From Bacillota bacterium (GTDB taxonomy: Bacteria; Bacillota; Clostridia; Lachnospirales; Lachnospiraceae), in contig JAEWIZ010000008.1 in NCBI GenBank assembly GCA_023386815.1, positions 372,001 through 436,000 of the forward strand: 64,000 bases of DNA. Reading direction: 5' to 3'. The notes beneath the pieces were generated by a model that had not been told where the DNA came from, ran no database searches, and worked only from the letters and a program-made list of their open reading frames with translations. Both the position numbers and the translations under genes were made by a program. This document shows, piece after piece, positions 50,741 through 59,354 of the stretch (its first letter is position 1; each line of letters opens with the position of its first letter).

Positions 50741-52072
50741 ATGGATATTCAGGAATTAAAACATATTGTTAGAGAATGTGGTGTGGCAGGTGCAGGTGGA
50801 GCAGGTTTTCCAAGCTATGCCAAGCTGGATCAAAAAGCTGACACAATACTGTTAAACTGTGCAGAATGTGAGCCGCTGTTAAAAGTTCATAGACAATTAC
50901 TGCAGAAGTATCCATATGAAATAATGTCTACTTTGCAATTGATTGCAGAAACTCTTGAGGTACAGGAAGTTGTCATCGGAGTAAAGGAAGCCTATGAAGA
51001 GACTGTTAATGCAGTCTTGTCCTATCTTTCCTTTTTTCCAAGACTTCGTTTAAGCCAGTTGAAAGAAGTTTATCCTATGGGAGATGAGGTACAGCTGATC
51101 TATGAAACCTTAGGAAAGGTGGTTCCTCCTGGAAGTATTCCGATTGAGGTTGGCGTGGTGGTATTTAATGTAGAGACGATCTATAATATCTACTGTGCCA
51201 TCAATCAGAAAGCATCTGTTTCTGCGAAATATCTAACCATTGCCGGCGCGGTGAAGAATCCAATTACTGTATTAGCGCCGATCGGAATGTCAGTAGAAGA
51301 TCTTGTCGAGTTGGCCGGTGGTGTAACTGTGAAAGAGCCTGCCTATATTATGGGCGGTCCTATGACTGGCGGAGTTGTTAATTCCTTCAGTTCAATCACA
51401 AAGACAACAAATGCAATTCTTGTATTTCCTAAGAGCCATCCAGTAGTAATGCAGAAATTAGGAAGTACTTCCATAGATATGAAAAAAGCAATGGCCTCTT
51501 GTTGCCAATGTGAGATGTGTACAGACTTATGTCCTAGAAATCAATTAGGCCATCCGATCACACCACATCTGTTTATGAGAGCTGCTACCAGCGGAACAAC
51601 TCAGAATTTGGAGCCTTTTTTAAGCACATTGTTCTGCTGTTCCTGTGGCGTTTGTGAAATGTATGCCTGTCCTCAGGGCTTGGCACCAAGAAAATTAATT
51701 ACGGAATATAAAAATGGTCTTCGTAGTAAGGGAATCCCGATTCCCAAAGGAGTTCCACTAAAACCTGTGAACAAGATGCGCAGTTACAGAGCAGTTCCTA
51801 TGGAGCGCATGATTACCAGATTGGGTTTATCAGAGTATAATGTGGACGCACCGATGCTAGAAGAGAAAGTTTCTGCCAAGCAGGTTCGAATAAAGTTGAA
51901 TATGCACATTGGAGCAAAAGCAATTCCGATTGTTCATAAAAATGATATCGTGCAGCTGGGTGATGTAATAGCTGTAGCAGAGGAAGAAAAGTTATCGCTT
52001 CCGGTACATGCCTCGATTTGTGGTGAAGTTCTTGAGGTAAATGATAGTCAGATCATTATACGAGCAAAATAA
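50741..52072 (+). CDS. pduS: PduS-like flavin/Fe-S NADH reductase (RnfC-related)
   Basis: 443 residues. The N-terminal RnfC-like part has 'GVAGAGGAGFPSYAKLD' and 'LLNCAECEPLLKVHRQLL' in pieces (NADH/FMN), then a SLBB segment. Two 4Fe-4S motifs appear as 'CCQCEMCTDLCPRNQLGH' and 'CCSCGVCEMYACPQGL'. In B12-dependent compartments PduS reduces cobalamin; here the dehydratase needs no B12, so it more likely moves electrons across the shell with the trimer encoded next. ATG 50741 follows GGAG; TTG 50729 is unlikely. Confidence 0.94.
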   Translation: MDIQELKHIVRECGVAGAGGAGFPSYAKLDQKADTILLNCAECEPLLKVHRQLLQKYPYEIMSTLQLIAETLEVQEVVIGVKEAYEETVNAVLSYLSFFPRLRLSQLKEVYPMGDEVQLIYETLGKVVPPGSIPIEVGVVVFNVETIYNIYCAINQKASVSAKYLTIAGAVKNPITVLAPIGMSVEDLVELAGGVTVKEPAYIMGGPMTGGVVNSFSSITKTTNAILVFPKSHPVVMQKLGSTSIDMKKAMASCCQCEMCTDLCPRNQLGHPITPHLFMRAATSGTTQNLEPFLSTLFCCSCGVCEMYACPQGLAPRKLITEYKNGLRSKGIPIPKGVPLKPVNKMRSYRAVPMERMITRLGLSEYNVDAPMLEEKVSAKQVRIKLNMHIGAKAIPIVHKNDIVQLGDVIAVAEEEKLSLPVHASICGEVLEVNDSQIIIRAK

Positions 52073-52214
52073 TAGCTTCACAATTACAAACATGATATGA
52101 TATAAAAAGATATCGTGAAAAGAAGATATATGAAAAGTAGATAGTAATAACTAAAATATATTTAATGATATAAGACTCAAATGACAGTTTAGATGAGAGG
52201 ATGTTAATTACGCT

Positions 52215-52763
52215 ATGAGTAAAGCAATCGGAATGGTTGAATATAAAACAGTATCTGCCGGAATTCATGCAGCTGATGTGATGGTGAAAACAGCCGAGAT
52301 CGATATTATTGAAGCACAGACCGTCTGTCCGGGAAAGTACATAGCGATTTTCTGTGGTGATTTAAGCGCGGTTAATGCAAGTGTAGAAGCAGCACGCAGT
52401 ACTTGTGGGCAACATCTGATCGATAGCTTTATCCTTGGTAATCCTCATGAGGGTATCTTCCCTGCACTCTATGGTACTTCTAAAGTAGAGAAGATGAATG
52501 CTCTTGGAATTCTTGAAACCTTTTCAACACCTTCAATTATAGTTGCAGCTGATGAAGCAGCTAAGACCTCTGAGGTTGAGTTGATCGAACTGAGAATGGC
52601 AAGAGGAATGTGTGGGAAGTCCTACATGTTCTTAACTGGTGACATTGCGGCAGTGGAAGCAGCCATAGAAAAAGCAAAAAAAGCGGTGGGCGAACATGCC
52701 ATGCTGCTGGATTCGACAGTTATTGCAAATCCGGATGATAAATTATGCAAATGTATTTTATAA
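52215..52763 (+). CDS. pduT: BMC-T shell trimer with Fe-S ligand (PduT-type)
   Basis: 182 residues, two tandem BMC domains (about 1-90 and 95-182) that form trimers shaped like a hexamer. Cysteine C38 in 'QTVCPGKYIAI' lies exactly where PduT binds a 4Fe-4S cluster at its central pore, and it follows the PduS gene directly. Together they are suited to electron transfer through the shell. Confidence 0.94.
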   Translation: MSKAIGMVEYKTVSAGIHAADVMVKTAEIDIIEAQTVCPGKYIAIFCGDLSAVNASVEAARSTCGQHLIDSFILGNPHEGIFPALYGTSKVEKMNALGILETFSTPSIIVAADEAAKTSEVELIELRMARGMCGKSYMFLTGDIAAVEAAIEKAKKAVGEHAMLLDSTVIANPDDKLCKCIL

Positions 52764-52794
52764 TGTGATATACGAATGTCCATTAGATGCCTTT

Positions 52795-52844
52795 GAAAAA
52801 ACCTTGGAAAAGGCTCTGATATATGGCCTGTTCTGAGGTTTTTC
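52795..52844 (+). terminator. Terminator of microcompartment block 1
   Basis: GAAAAAACCT (52795-52804) pairs with AGGTTTTTC (52836-52844), with an inner AGGC/GCCT stem. It separates the twelve-gene first block from the regulator and dehydratase genes. Confidence 0.7.
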
Positions 52845-52883
52845 GATTAAGGCTTCTTATGGAGATTCGTATTAGGAACATAG

Positions 52884-52935
52884 GCAGATTAGTGTAAACG
52901 AAAAATAGAAACTAATCTGCATTTTATTAGTTTTC
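52884..52935. promoter_or_regulatory. Palindromic operator candidate before the DeoR gene
   Basis: GCAGATTAGT (52884-52893) and ACTAATCTGC (52911-52920) are perfect inverted copies 17 bp apart, and ATTAGTTTTC (52926-52935) is a third half-site. Likely bound by the regulator encoded 60-100 bp downstream; equally it could fold in RNA. Confidence 0.5.
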
Positions 52936-52992
52936 ATTGTGATATGCGGTTAGATAATCAAATATTTTATCAGAAGGAAAGTAGGGGATCAA

Positions 52993-53763
52993 ATGCTTGC
53001 GATTGAAAGAAGAAATAAAATACTGACAATTCTACAAAAGGAAAATAGAGTACTGGTAAGTGATTTAAGTAAGGCTTTCGATGTTACGGAGGAAACCATC
53101 CGTCGTGACCTGGAAAAGCTAGAGCAAGAGGGTTTTGCAAAGAAAACCTATGGCGGTGCAATCGCAACTGAAAATGCATACGCAGATCAACCCTTTACCG
53201 TAAGAAAAACATCCAATGTACTTAAAAAGCAAGCAATCGCCGAGATCGTGGCTTCCATAGTTCAAGACGGTGATCATATTATGCTTGACTCAAGCTCCAC
53301 GAGCGGCTATATCGCTAAGCAGTTGAAAAATAAGAAAAACCTTACGATTATTACAAATTCCGTTGAAATATTAGTAGATGCATCTGAAATAACCGGTTGG
53401 AAAGTGATTTCAACTGGAGGACTATTACGGGAAGGCTCTCTTTCCTTATTAGGTCATCAAGCAGAGCAGGTAGTTAGTAATTATCATGTAGATAAAGCAA
53501 TTATTTCCTGTAAAGGAGTAGATTTGGAGCGGGGAATCTCAGATTCTACTGAATTGGAAGCTTATATCAAACAGCAAATGATGGCTTCTGCTAATACTAC
53601 AATCCTAGCAGTTGACAGCTCAAAGCTTGAGAAAACATCCTTTATTAAAATCTGTGATCTGGATAAGGTTGATGTTATCGTTACAGATGAAGTACCGGAT
53701 GAAACATGGAACGAAGTTCTTGCGGCAAAGAATGTGGAATTGATTACGAAAGTTAATTCCTAA
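52993..53763 (+). CDS. DeoR-family transcriptional regulator
   Basis: 256 residues. The DeoR helix-turn-helix reads 'VSDLSKAFDVTEETIRRDLE' after 'RRNKILTILQKENRV', followed by 'KKTYGGAI'. The C-terminal sugar-phosphate sensor domain shows 'DGDHIMLDSSSTSGYIAKQL', 'NLTIITNSVEIL' and 'AVDSSKLEKTSF'. Such repressors usually release DNA when a phosphorylated sugar binds. Its position between the two blocks makes it the obvious local controller; a fuculose or rhamnulose phosphate is a plausible inducer. Confidence 0.92.
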   Translation: MLAIERRNKILTILQKENRVLVSDLSKAFDVTEETIRRDLEKLEQEGFAKKTYGGAIATENAYADQPFTVRKTSNVLKKQAIAEIVASIVQDGDHIMLDSSSTSGYIAKQLKNKKNLTIITNSVEILVDASEITGWKVISTGGLLREGSLSLLGHQAEQVVSNYHVDKAIISCKGVDLERGISDSTELEAYIKQQMMASANTTILAVDSSKLEKTSFIKICDLDKVDVIVTDEVPDETWNEVLAAKNVELITKVNS

Positions 53764-53866
53764 AACTAAATCAATTCTTTCTGTCAAGGCTTATAGAAGT
53801 TGAAAGTGATAAAATAATAGAAGCAAATTAAATGTTCGAGAATAACTGTAAGAGATAAAGTTATAA

Positions 53867-53898
53867 TTGCCTTGGCTTTTTACAAGTTGGTTTATAAT
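53867..53898 (+). promoter_or_regulatory. Promoter candidate for the diol dehydratase gene
   Basis: A perfect TATAAT at 53893-53898 lies 28 bp before ATG 53926. Possible -35 elements are TTGCCT (53867, 20 bp spacing) or TTGGCT (53872, 15 bp); both spacings are off the optimum, consistent with regulated expression. Confidence 0.5.
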
Positions 53899-53925
53899 AA
53901 GAAAAGCAGGCATTTGGAGGTCGTT

Positions 53926-56448
53926 ATGAATAAGTATTATGATGGTGAAATAGAGAAAAGCCCTAGAATAACGAGATTAATTGATTCGTTGTTTGCAAAA
54001 ATGCCGCAGATTGAGGCAGATCGTGCGGTACTCTTAACAGAAAGTTATATGCAGACAGAAAAAGAGCCGATTATTACGAGACGTGCAAAAGCTTTCGAAC
54101 ACATTTTAAAGTTTATACCGATTGTGATACGTGAGGATGAATTAATCGTAGGTAGTGCAACAATTGCACCTAGGAGCTGTCAGGTTTTTCCGGAATATTC
54201 TTATGCTTGGTTAGAGCAGGAGTTTGAGACCGTTGCTACTCGTAGTGCGGATCCCTTCGAAATTTCTGAAGAAACAAAGGAAACCTTACATAAGGTATAC
54301 TGCTACTGGAATGGAAAAACTACCAGTGAGTTAGCTTCCTCTTATATGGCATCGGAAGCAAAACAGGCAATCGATCATAATATTTTTACTCCAGGTAATT
54401 ATTTTTATAATGGTATCGGCCATGTAACTGTTGATTACGCTAAGGTTCTTGCAGTAGGATACGAAGGAATTATAAAAGAAGCGGAAGAAGCATTGGCTAA
54501 ACTACAGATTTCAGATATGGATTATAACAAACGCAGCAGATTTTTAGAGGCTGTGATCCTTAGTTGTAAGGCGGTTATTCACTATGCGACACGGTATGCA
54601 ATGTTAGCATTGGAAGAAGCTAAGAAGAGCAAGGATCCCGTACGCAAGGCTGAATTGGCAAAGATTGCTCAAAATTGTGCAAGAGTATCCAGATATGGTG
54701 CGACTTCCTTTTATGAAGCCTGCCAGTCCTTCTGGTTTGTGCAAATGCTCTTACAGGTTGAATCTAGCGGACATTCTATCTCACCAGGTCGATTCGATCA
54801 ATATATGTATCCGTATTATGAGGCGGATTTAAAAGCTGGAAAGATTACAAGGGAATTTGCGCAGGAGTTAATTGATTGTATCTGGGTTAAATTAAATGAT
54901 TTAAATAAGGTACGTGATGCAGCCTCCGCAGAGGGTTTTGCAGGCTACAGCTTGTTCCAGAACTTGATTGTTGGAGGACAGAACGCGGAGGGCATGGATG
55001 CAACCAACGATTTATCCTTTCTATGTATTGAGGCTTCCATGCATGTAATGCTGCCTCAGCCTTCCTTATCTGTTCGTATTTGGAACGGAACACCTCACGA
55101 GTTATTCCTTAAGGCAGCAAAATTAACACGTACCGGTATTGGTTTACCGGCATACTATAATGACGAAGTAGTTATCCCATCCCTGCAAAATCGCGGTTTA
55201 TCCTTAGCGGATGCAAGGGATTATAATATTATTGGTTGTGTGGAACCACAAAAATCCGGTAAAACCGATGGATGGCATGATGCCGCCTTCTTCAACATGT
55301 GCAGACCGTTAGAACTGGTTTTTAGTAACGGTATGGATCAGGGTGTTCAGATCGGTATAAAGACCGGTGACGTAGAGAATATGACCAGCTTTGAGGAGTT
55401 CTTTGAAGCTTATCAAAAGCAAATGAATTACTTAATTGAATTAATGGTAAACTCCATTAATGCTATTGACGTAGCTCATGCGGAGCGATGCCCGCTACCA
55501 TTCCAGTCAAGTATGGTGGAAGATTGTATTGGCAGAGGAAAAAGTATGCAGGAGGGTGGAGCGGTATATAACTTTACCGGACCACAGGGCTTTGGCATTG
55601 CAAATATGACCGACTCTCTGTATGCAATTAAAAAATTGGTATTTGAAGAGAAGAAGCTGACTTTGGGCGAGTTTAAAAAAGCACTGGAAATGAACTACGG
55701 TAAAAGCGTTGATGTAGTTCTGGCAGAAAAGATTACAAAGGAAGTAGTTCGTAGTCTGGTTGCGGCAGGGCGTAAGGTAACAGAACAAGAAATTACAGAG
55801 ATCTATAAGATTGCACTGGAAAGTGGTGTATCAGAAGCTGATCACAAGAAATACGATGATCTTTTAGAAGCAATTAATGAACTTCCCAAGTATGGTAATG
55901 ATTTTGCCGAGGTGGATTTATTTGCTCGAGAGGTAGCTTATACCTATACGAAACCCTTAGAGAATTTTAGAAACCCACGTGGAGGACAATACCAGGCAGG
56001 CTTATATCCAGTATCTGCAAACGTGCCCCTTGGCGCTCAAACCGGAGCAACTCCGGATGGCAGATTAGCATACAAACCAGTCGCGGATGGTGTATCTCCT
56101 TCTTCAGGAAAGGATGTTATGGGACCTACAGCGGCGGCAAATTCCGTAGCTAAGTTGGATCATTACATTGCTTCCAATGGAACCTTATTCAATCAGAAAT
56201 TCCATCCATCCGCTTTAAGTGGTGTGAAGGGGTTAGAGAACTTTGTTGCTCTCATAAGATCTTATTTTGATCAGAAGGGTAGTCATATGCAGTTTAATGT
56301 AGTTAGCAGGGATACACTTCTAGAAGCCCAGAAGAATCCGGAGAAGTATAAGAATCTGGTGGTTCGTGTAGCAGGTTATAGTGCATTATTTACTTCTCTG
56401 TCAAGATCCTTGCAAGAAGATATCATCGCAAGAACAGAACAGCATTAA
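53926..56448 (+). CDS. B12-independent glycyl-radical 1,2-propanediol dehydratase
   Basis: 840 residues. Dehydrates propanediol to propionaldehyde by radical chemistry in the compartment. The thiyl residue is C438 and the base E440 in 'IIGCVEPQKSGK'; the radical glycine is G817 in 'VRVAGYSALFTSLSR'. The first about 50 residues exceed the length of soluble glycerol dehydratases and begin with the helix-prone 'PRITRLIDSLFAKMP', a possible encapsulation segment. GGAGG fixes the ATG; an upstream frame to 53872 is spurious. Signature enzyme of this compartment type; oxygen-sensitive by family knowledge. Confidence 0.95.
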   Translation: MNKYYDGEIEKSPRITRLIDSLFAKMPQIEADRAVLLTESYMQTEKEPIITRRAKAFEHILKFIPIVIREDELIVGSATIAPRSCQVFPEYSYAWLEQEFETVATRSADPFEISEETKETLHKVYCYWNGKTTSELASSYMASEAKQAIDHNIFTPGNYFYNGIGHVTVDYAKVLAVGYEGIIKEAEEALAKLQISDMDYNKRSRFLEAVILSCKAVIHYATRYAMLALEEAKKSKDPVRKAELAKIAQNCARVSRYGATSFYEACQSFWFVQMLLQVESSGHSISPGRFDQYMYPYYEADLKAGKITREFAQELIDCIWVKLNDLNKVRDAASAEGFAGYSLFQNLIVGGQNAEGMDATNDLSFLCIEASMHVMLPQPSLSVRIWNGTPHELFLKAAKLTRTGIGLPAYYNDEVVIPSLQNRGLSLADARDYNIIGCVEPQKSGKTDGWHDAAFFNMCRPLELVFSNGMDQGVQIGIKTGDVENMTSFEEFFEAYQKQMNYLIELMVNSINAIDVAHAERCPLPFQSSMVEDCIGRGKSMQEGGAVYNFTGPQGFGIANMTDSLYAIKKLVFEEKKLTLGEFKKALEMNYGKSVDVVLAEKITKEVVRSLVAAGRKVTEQEITEIYKIALESGVSEADHKKYDDLLEAINELPKYGNDFAEVDLFAREVAYTYTKPLENFRNPRGGQYQAGLYPVSANVPLGAQTGATPDGRLAYKPVADGVSPSSGKDVMGPTAAANSVAKLDHYIASNGTLFNQKFHPSALSGVKGLENFVALIRSYFDQKGSHMQFNVVSRDTLLEAQKNPEKYKNLVVRVAGYSALFTSLSRSLQEDIIARTEQH

Positions 56449-56559
56449 AGTCTACAATTGATCAATTGGTCGTGAGTAGGATTTAAGTATTAATCGTAAT
56501 TCAGATGCCTGATTTTAGGCATTGAATCCTAACATTAGGAAAAGAGGAGTTTAACTGTG

Positions 56560-57351
56560 ATGGAGAAGGACAAAAAAGCCGTAAGTGGCCGCATATTTGA
56601 CATACAGAGGTTTTCCATCCATGATGGCCCGGGAATTCGAACCATCATATTCCTAAAAGGTTGCAGGCTTCGTTGTAAGTGGTGCTGCAATCCAGAATCC
56701 CAACAGTATGACATCCAGACGATGAAGGTTCAGGGAAAGGACAAAATCATTGGACGGGATGTTACCGTAGAGGAAATGATGGATGAAATTAAAAAAGACT
56801 ATGGTTATTACCGTAGATCCGGCGGCGGAGTTACCTTATCCGGTGGGGAAGCCCTATTACAGCCTGAATTTGCAGTGGAATTATTAAAAGCCTGTCAGGA
56901 TTATGGAATTAATACAGCAATAGAGACCACCGGTTTTACTAGTTTTGATATTATTCAAGAGTATTTGCCTTATATTGATACCTTCTTGATGGATATAAAG
57001 CATATGGATAGTAAAAAACATGAACAGTTCACCAGCCAGCCAAATGAATTAATATTGGAGAATGCTAGAAAAATAGCTGAAACTGGAACGAATCTAATCA
57101 TTCGGGTACCAGTAGTTCCTAGCTTTAATGATTCCAAAGAAGAAATTATGGGTATAGCAGCATTTGCAAAGAGCCTCCCAGGTGTAAAAGAGTTGCATCT
57201 TTTGCCATATCATCGTCTCGGGCAGGATAAATATGAGGGTCTTGGAAGAAAATATGAATTAGCTGATATTGTACCTCCTGATAATGACTATATGCAGCAG
57301 TTATTAGAAGCAGCGAGTCAGTCAGGTTTACAATGCCAAATTGGAGGATAA
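56560..57351 (+). CDS. Glycyl-radical enzyme activase (radical SAM)
   Basis: 263 residues. Installs the glycyl radical on the dehydratase encoded just upstream. The cluster motif is C35/C39/C42 in 'KGCRLRCKWCCNPESQ', with 'RSGGGVTLSGGEALLQ' for SAM. Unlike the roughly 300-residue glycerol dehydratase activases, the ferredoxin-like insert with extra cysteines after the first motif is missing; the sequence goes straight into 'VTVEEMMDEI'. This resembles pyruvate formate-lyase activase in size. GTG 56557 is an alternative start. Confidence 0.95.
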   Translation: MEKDKKAVSGRIFDIQRFSIHDGPGIRTIIFLKGCRLRCKWCCNPESQQYDIQTMKVQGKDKIIGRDVTVEEMMDEIKKDYGYYRRSGGGVTLSGGEALLQPEFAVELLKACQDYGINTAIETTGFTSFDIIQEYLPYIDTFLMDIKHMDSKKHEQFTSQPNELILENARKIAETGTNLIIRVPVVPSFNDSKEEIMGIAAFAKSLPGVKELHLLPYHRLGQDKYEGLGRKYELADIVPPDNDYMQQLLEAASQSGLQCQIGG

Positions 57352-57437
57352 AAATTCGATCTATTTTGCACAGATTGGATGTATATAGTAAAGACCAGGA
57401 AATTTTAAAAATTATTTTTAATGGAGGTTTTTTGACT

Positions 57438-58274
57438 ATGACGATTCTTGATACCAAATTTGTAAAAGATTTTATTCGAATGGCTGACGATGGATTTGCT
57501 CAGGGTTGGCATGAGAGAAATGGTGGTAATTTATCTTACCGTATTAAACCGGAGGAGGTTGAGGCCGTAAGATCAAGACTCAACTGTCCTGGAGATTGGG
57601 CTCCCATCGGTACCAGCGTACCGGGACTTGCAGGAGAGTTTTTCCTGGTTACCGGTGGTGGAAAATACTTTAGAAATATTGCGATTGATCCTGAAACCTG
57701 TATCACAATTATTGAGATTGATGAATCCGGAGATAATTACAGAATTCGGTGGGGACTTGTTGAGGGCGGAAGACCTACCAGTGAGCTTCCGACCCACTTA
57801 ATGAATCATGAAGTGAAGAAAAGAGTGTCAAATGGTGTACATCGAGTGATTTATCACGCTCATACCACCAATGTAATAGCCTTAACCTTTGTACTTCCCC
57901 TATCTGATGAAGTATTTACCAGAGAACTCTGGGAAATGGCTACAGAATGCCCGGTAGTATTTCCTGCTGGTGTTGGTGTCATTGGCTGGATGGTTCCAGG
58001 TGGTAGAGATATTGCAATAGAAACCAGCAGATTAATGGAGAAATATGATGTAGCGATCTGGGCACATCATGGAATGTTTTGCTCCGGTGCAGACTTTGAT
58101 TTAACCTTTGGTCTGATGCATACTGTTGAGAAGTCAGCAGAAATTTTGATTAAGGTATTGTCTATGAGACATGATAAGCAACAGACGATTTCAGATAATA
58201 ATTTCAGGAGTTTAGCGAAGGATTTTAAATTAACTCTGGATGAAAAATTTCTTTATAAAAAAGACGAGGAATAG
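57438..58274 (+). CDS. rhaD: L-rhamnulose-1-phosphate aldolase
   Basis: 278 residues. Splits rhamnulose-1-phosphate into DHAP and L-lactaldehyde, linking RhaA/RhaB at the left of the window to the compartment. 'GWHERNGGNLSYRI', 'FLVTGGGKYFRN', the zinc-histidine segment 'VIYHAHTTNVIALTF' and 'AIWAHHGMFCSG' follow RhaD. GGAGG precedes TTG 57432 and ATG 57438; ATG is preferred. No obvious encapsulation tail is seen, so it may work outside the shell. Confidence 0.93.
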   Translation: MTILDTKFVKDFIRMADDGFAQGWHERNGGNLSYRIKPEEVEAVRSRLNCPGDWAPIGTSVPGLAGEFFLVTGGGKYFRNIAIDPETCITIIEIDESGDNYRIRWGLVEGGRPTSELPTHLMNHEVKKRVSNGVHRVIYHAHTTNVIALTFVLPLSDEVFTRELWEMATECPVVFPAGVGVIGWMVPGGRDIAIETSRLMEKYDVAIWAHHGMFCSGADFDLTFGLMHTVEKSAEILIKVLSMRHDKQQTISDNNFRSLAKDFKLTLDEKFLYKKDEE

Positions 58275-58387
58275 ACTCAGGAAAGAATGAAAACTATTTT
58301 AATAAAATGGGTATGGTCTTAGAAACAGTTGGAATCCTATGTGATTAGCCACAGAATAAGGTTGCCCAGTACAAGGAGAGTGATATC

Positions 58388-58765
58388 GTGGATTTAGAAA
58401 AATTATTACAGAATGAAGGCAAGATGAGAATCGTTCAGGAATTAGTTCCGGGTAAGCAGGTTACGTTAGCACATGTTATCGCCAATCCGGATCAGATATT
58501 ATATAAGAAATTAGGACTGAATCCAGAACTGGATTATCATAGTGCAGCAATCGGAATTCTGACGATATCTCCGAGCGAAACTGCTATTATTGCGAGTGAT
58601 ATTGCTATCAAGTCTGCAGGTGTTGATCTTGGATTTGTTGATCGCTTTAGCGGAACCGTTATTATAACAGGAACTGTGTCACAGGTGGAAACAGCACTGC
58701 AGGCCATTGTAGAATACGTGGAAGAGAAGCTGGGCTTCGCAGTATGTAGCATTACAAGAACTTGA
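58388..58765 (+). CDS. pduU: BMC-H shell protein, circularly permuted PduU/EutS type
   Basis: 125 residues, GTG start behind AAGGAGAG. 'VQELVPGKQVTLAHVIANP' is the N-terminal beta-barrel strand region found in PduU/EutS, followed by 'AIGILTISPSETAIIASDIA', 'GFVDRFSGTVIITG' and the family ending 'CSITRT'. The barrel closes the hexamer pore. An extra 12-residue N-terminal segment precedes the usual start. Confidence 0.95.
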   Translation: MDLEKLLQNEGKMRIVQELVPGKQVTLAHVIANPDQILYKKLGLNPELDYHSAAIGILTISPSETAIIASDIAIKSAGVDLGFVDRFSGTVIITGTVSQVETALQAIVEYVEEKLGFAVCSITRT

Positions 58766-58816
58766 TATTCCCAAATACATTTGTTAAATATTTCAAATCA
58801 AACAAGAGAATCACAA

Positions 58817-58850
58817 GTAAAAGAGCGCGGATCATACTGCGCCCTTTTAC
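58817..58850 (+). other. Hairpin between the pduU and pduV genes
   Basis: GTAAAAGAGCGC (58817-58828) pairs with GCGCCCTTTTAC (58839-58850) with a single mismatch. No U-run follows, so it is more likely an mRNA stability element than a terminator. Confidence 0.55.
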
Positions 58851-58918
58851 ATGTAAGGAGATAGTGTGAAAGGCATCTTATAACTGATTTGTTGGCACAT
58901 GGAAGGACGGAGGATAAT

Positions 58919-59341
58919 ATGAAACGAATTATACTAATGGGACGAACTGGCGCAGGAAAGACAACCTTGAAGCAGGCATTAAGAGGAGAAGAAATAAAGT
59001 ATCATAAGACACAGTATACAAATTTCTATTCGTCAATTATTGATACTCCTGGAGAATATGCAGAAAGTAAGCATCTTGGGAGAGCTCTTGCCTTATATTC
59101 CTATGAAGCAGATATTGTAGGTTTATTGATTAGCGCTGCGGATGATTATTCCTTAATACCTCCGAATGTAACCTGCATGGCTAACAGAGAGGTGATTGGA
59201 ATTGTTACTCAGATAGAGCATCCAGAAGGAATACCAAAACGTGCCGAGGCCTGGCTACGTCTGGCAGGATGTGAAAGAGTATTTTTTGTGGATTCCAAGT
59301 CAGGAAAAGGAATTGACGAACTAATAGAGTATTTACAGTAG
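58919..59341 (+). CDS. pduV: PduV/EutP-like small GTPase
   Basis: 140 residues. P-loop 'MGRTGAGKTTLKQAL', 'FYSSIIDTPGEYAE' as switch/G3 region and 'GIVTQIEHPEG' in place of the usual G4. PduV is associated with positioning of compartments by unclear means, EutP with acetate-kinase-like activity reported for some members. GGAGG sets ATG 58919; the frame to 58889 is not used. Last compartment-type gene in the window. Confidence 0.92.
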   Translation: MKRIILMGRTGAGKTTLKQALRGEEIKYHKTQYTNFYSSIIDTPGEYAESKHLGRALALYSYEADIVGLLISAADDYSLIPPNVTCMANREVIGIVTQIEHPEGIPKRAEAWLRLAGCERVFFVDSKSGKGIDELIEYLQ

Positions 59342-59354
59342 GAGAAATTATTTT

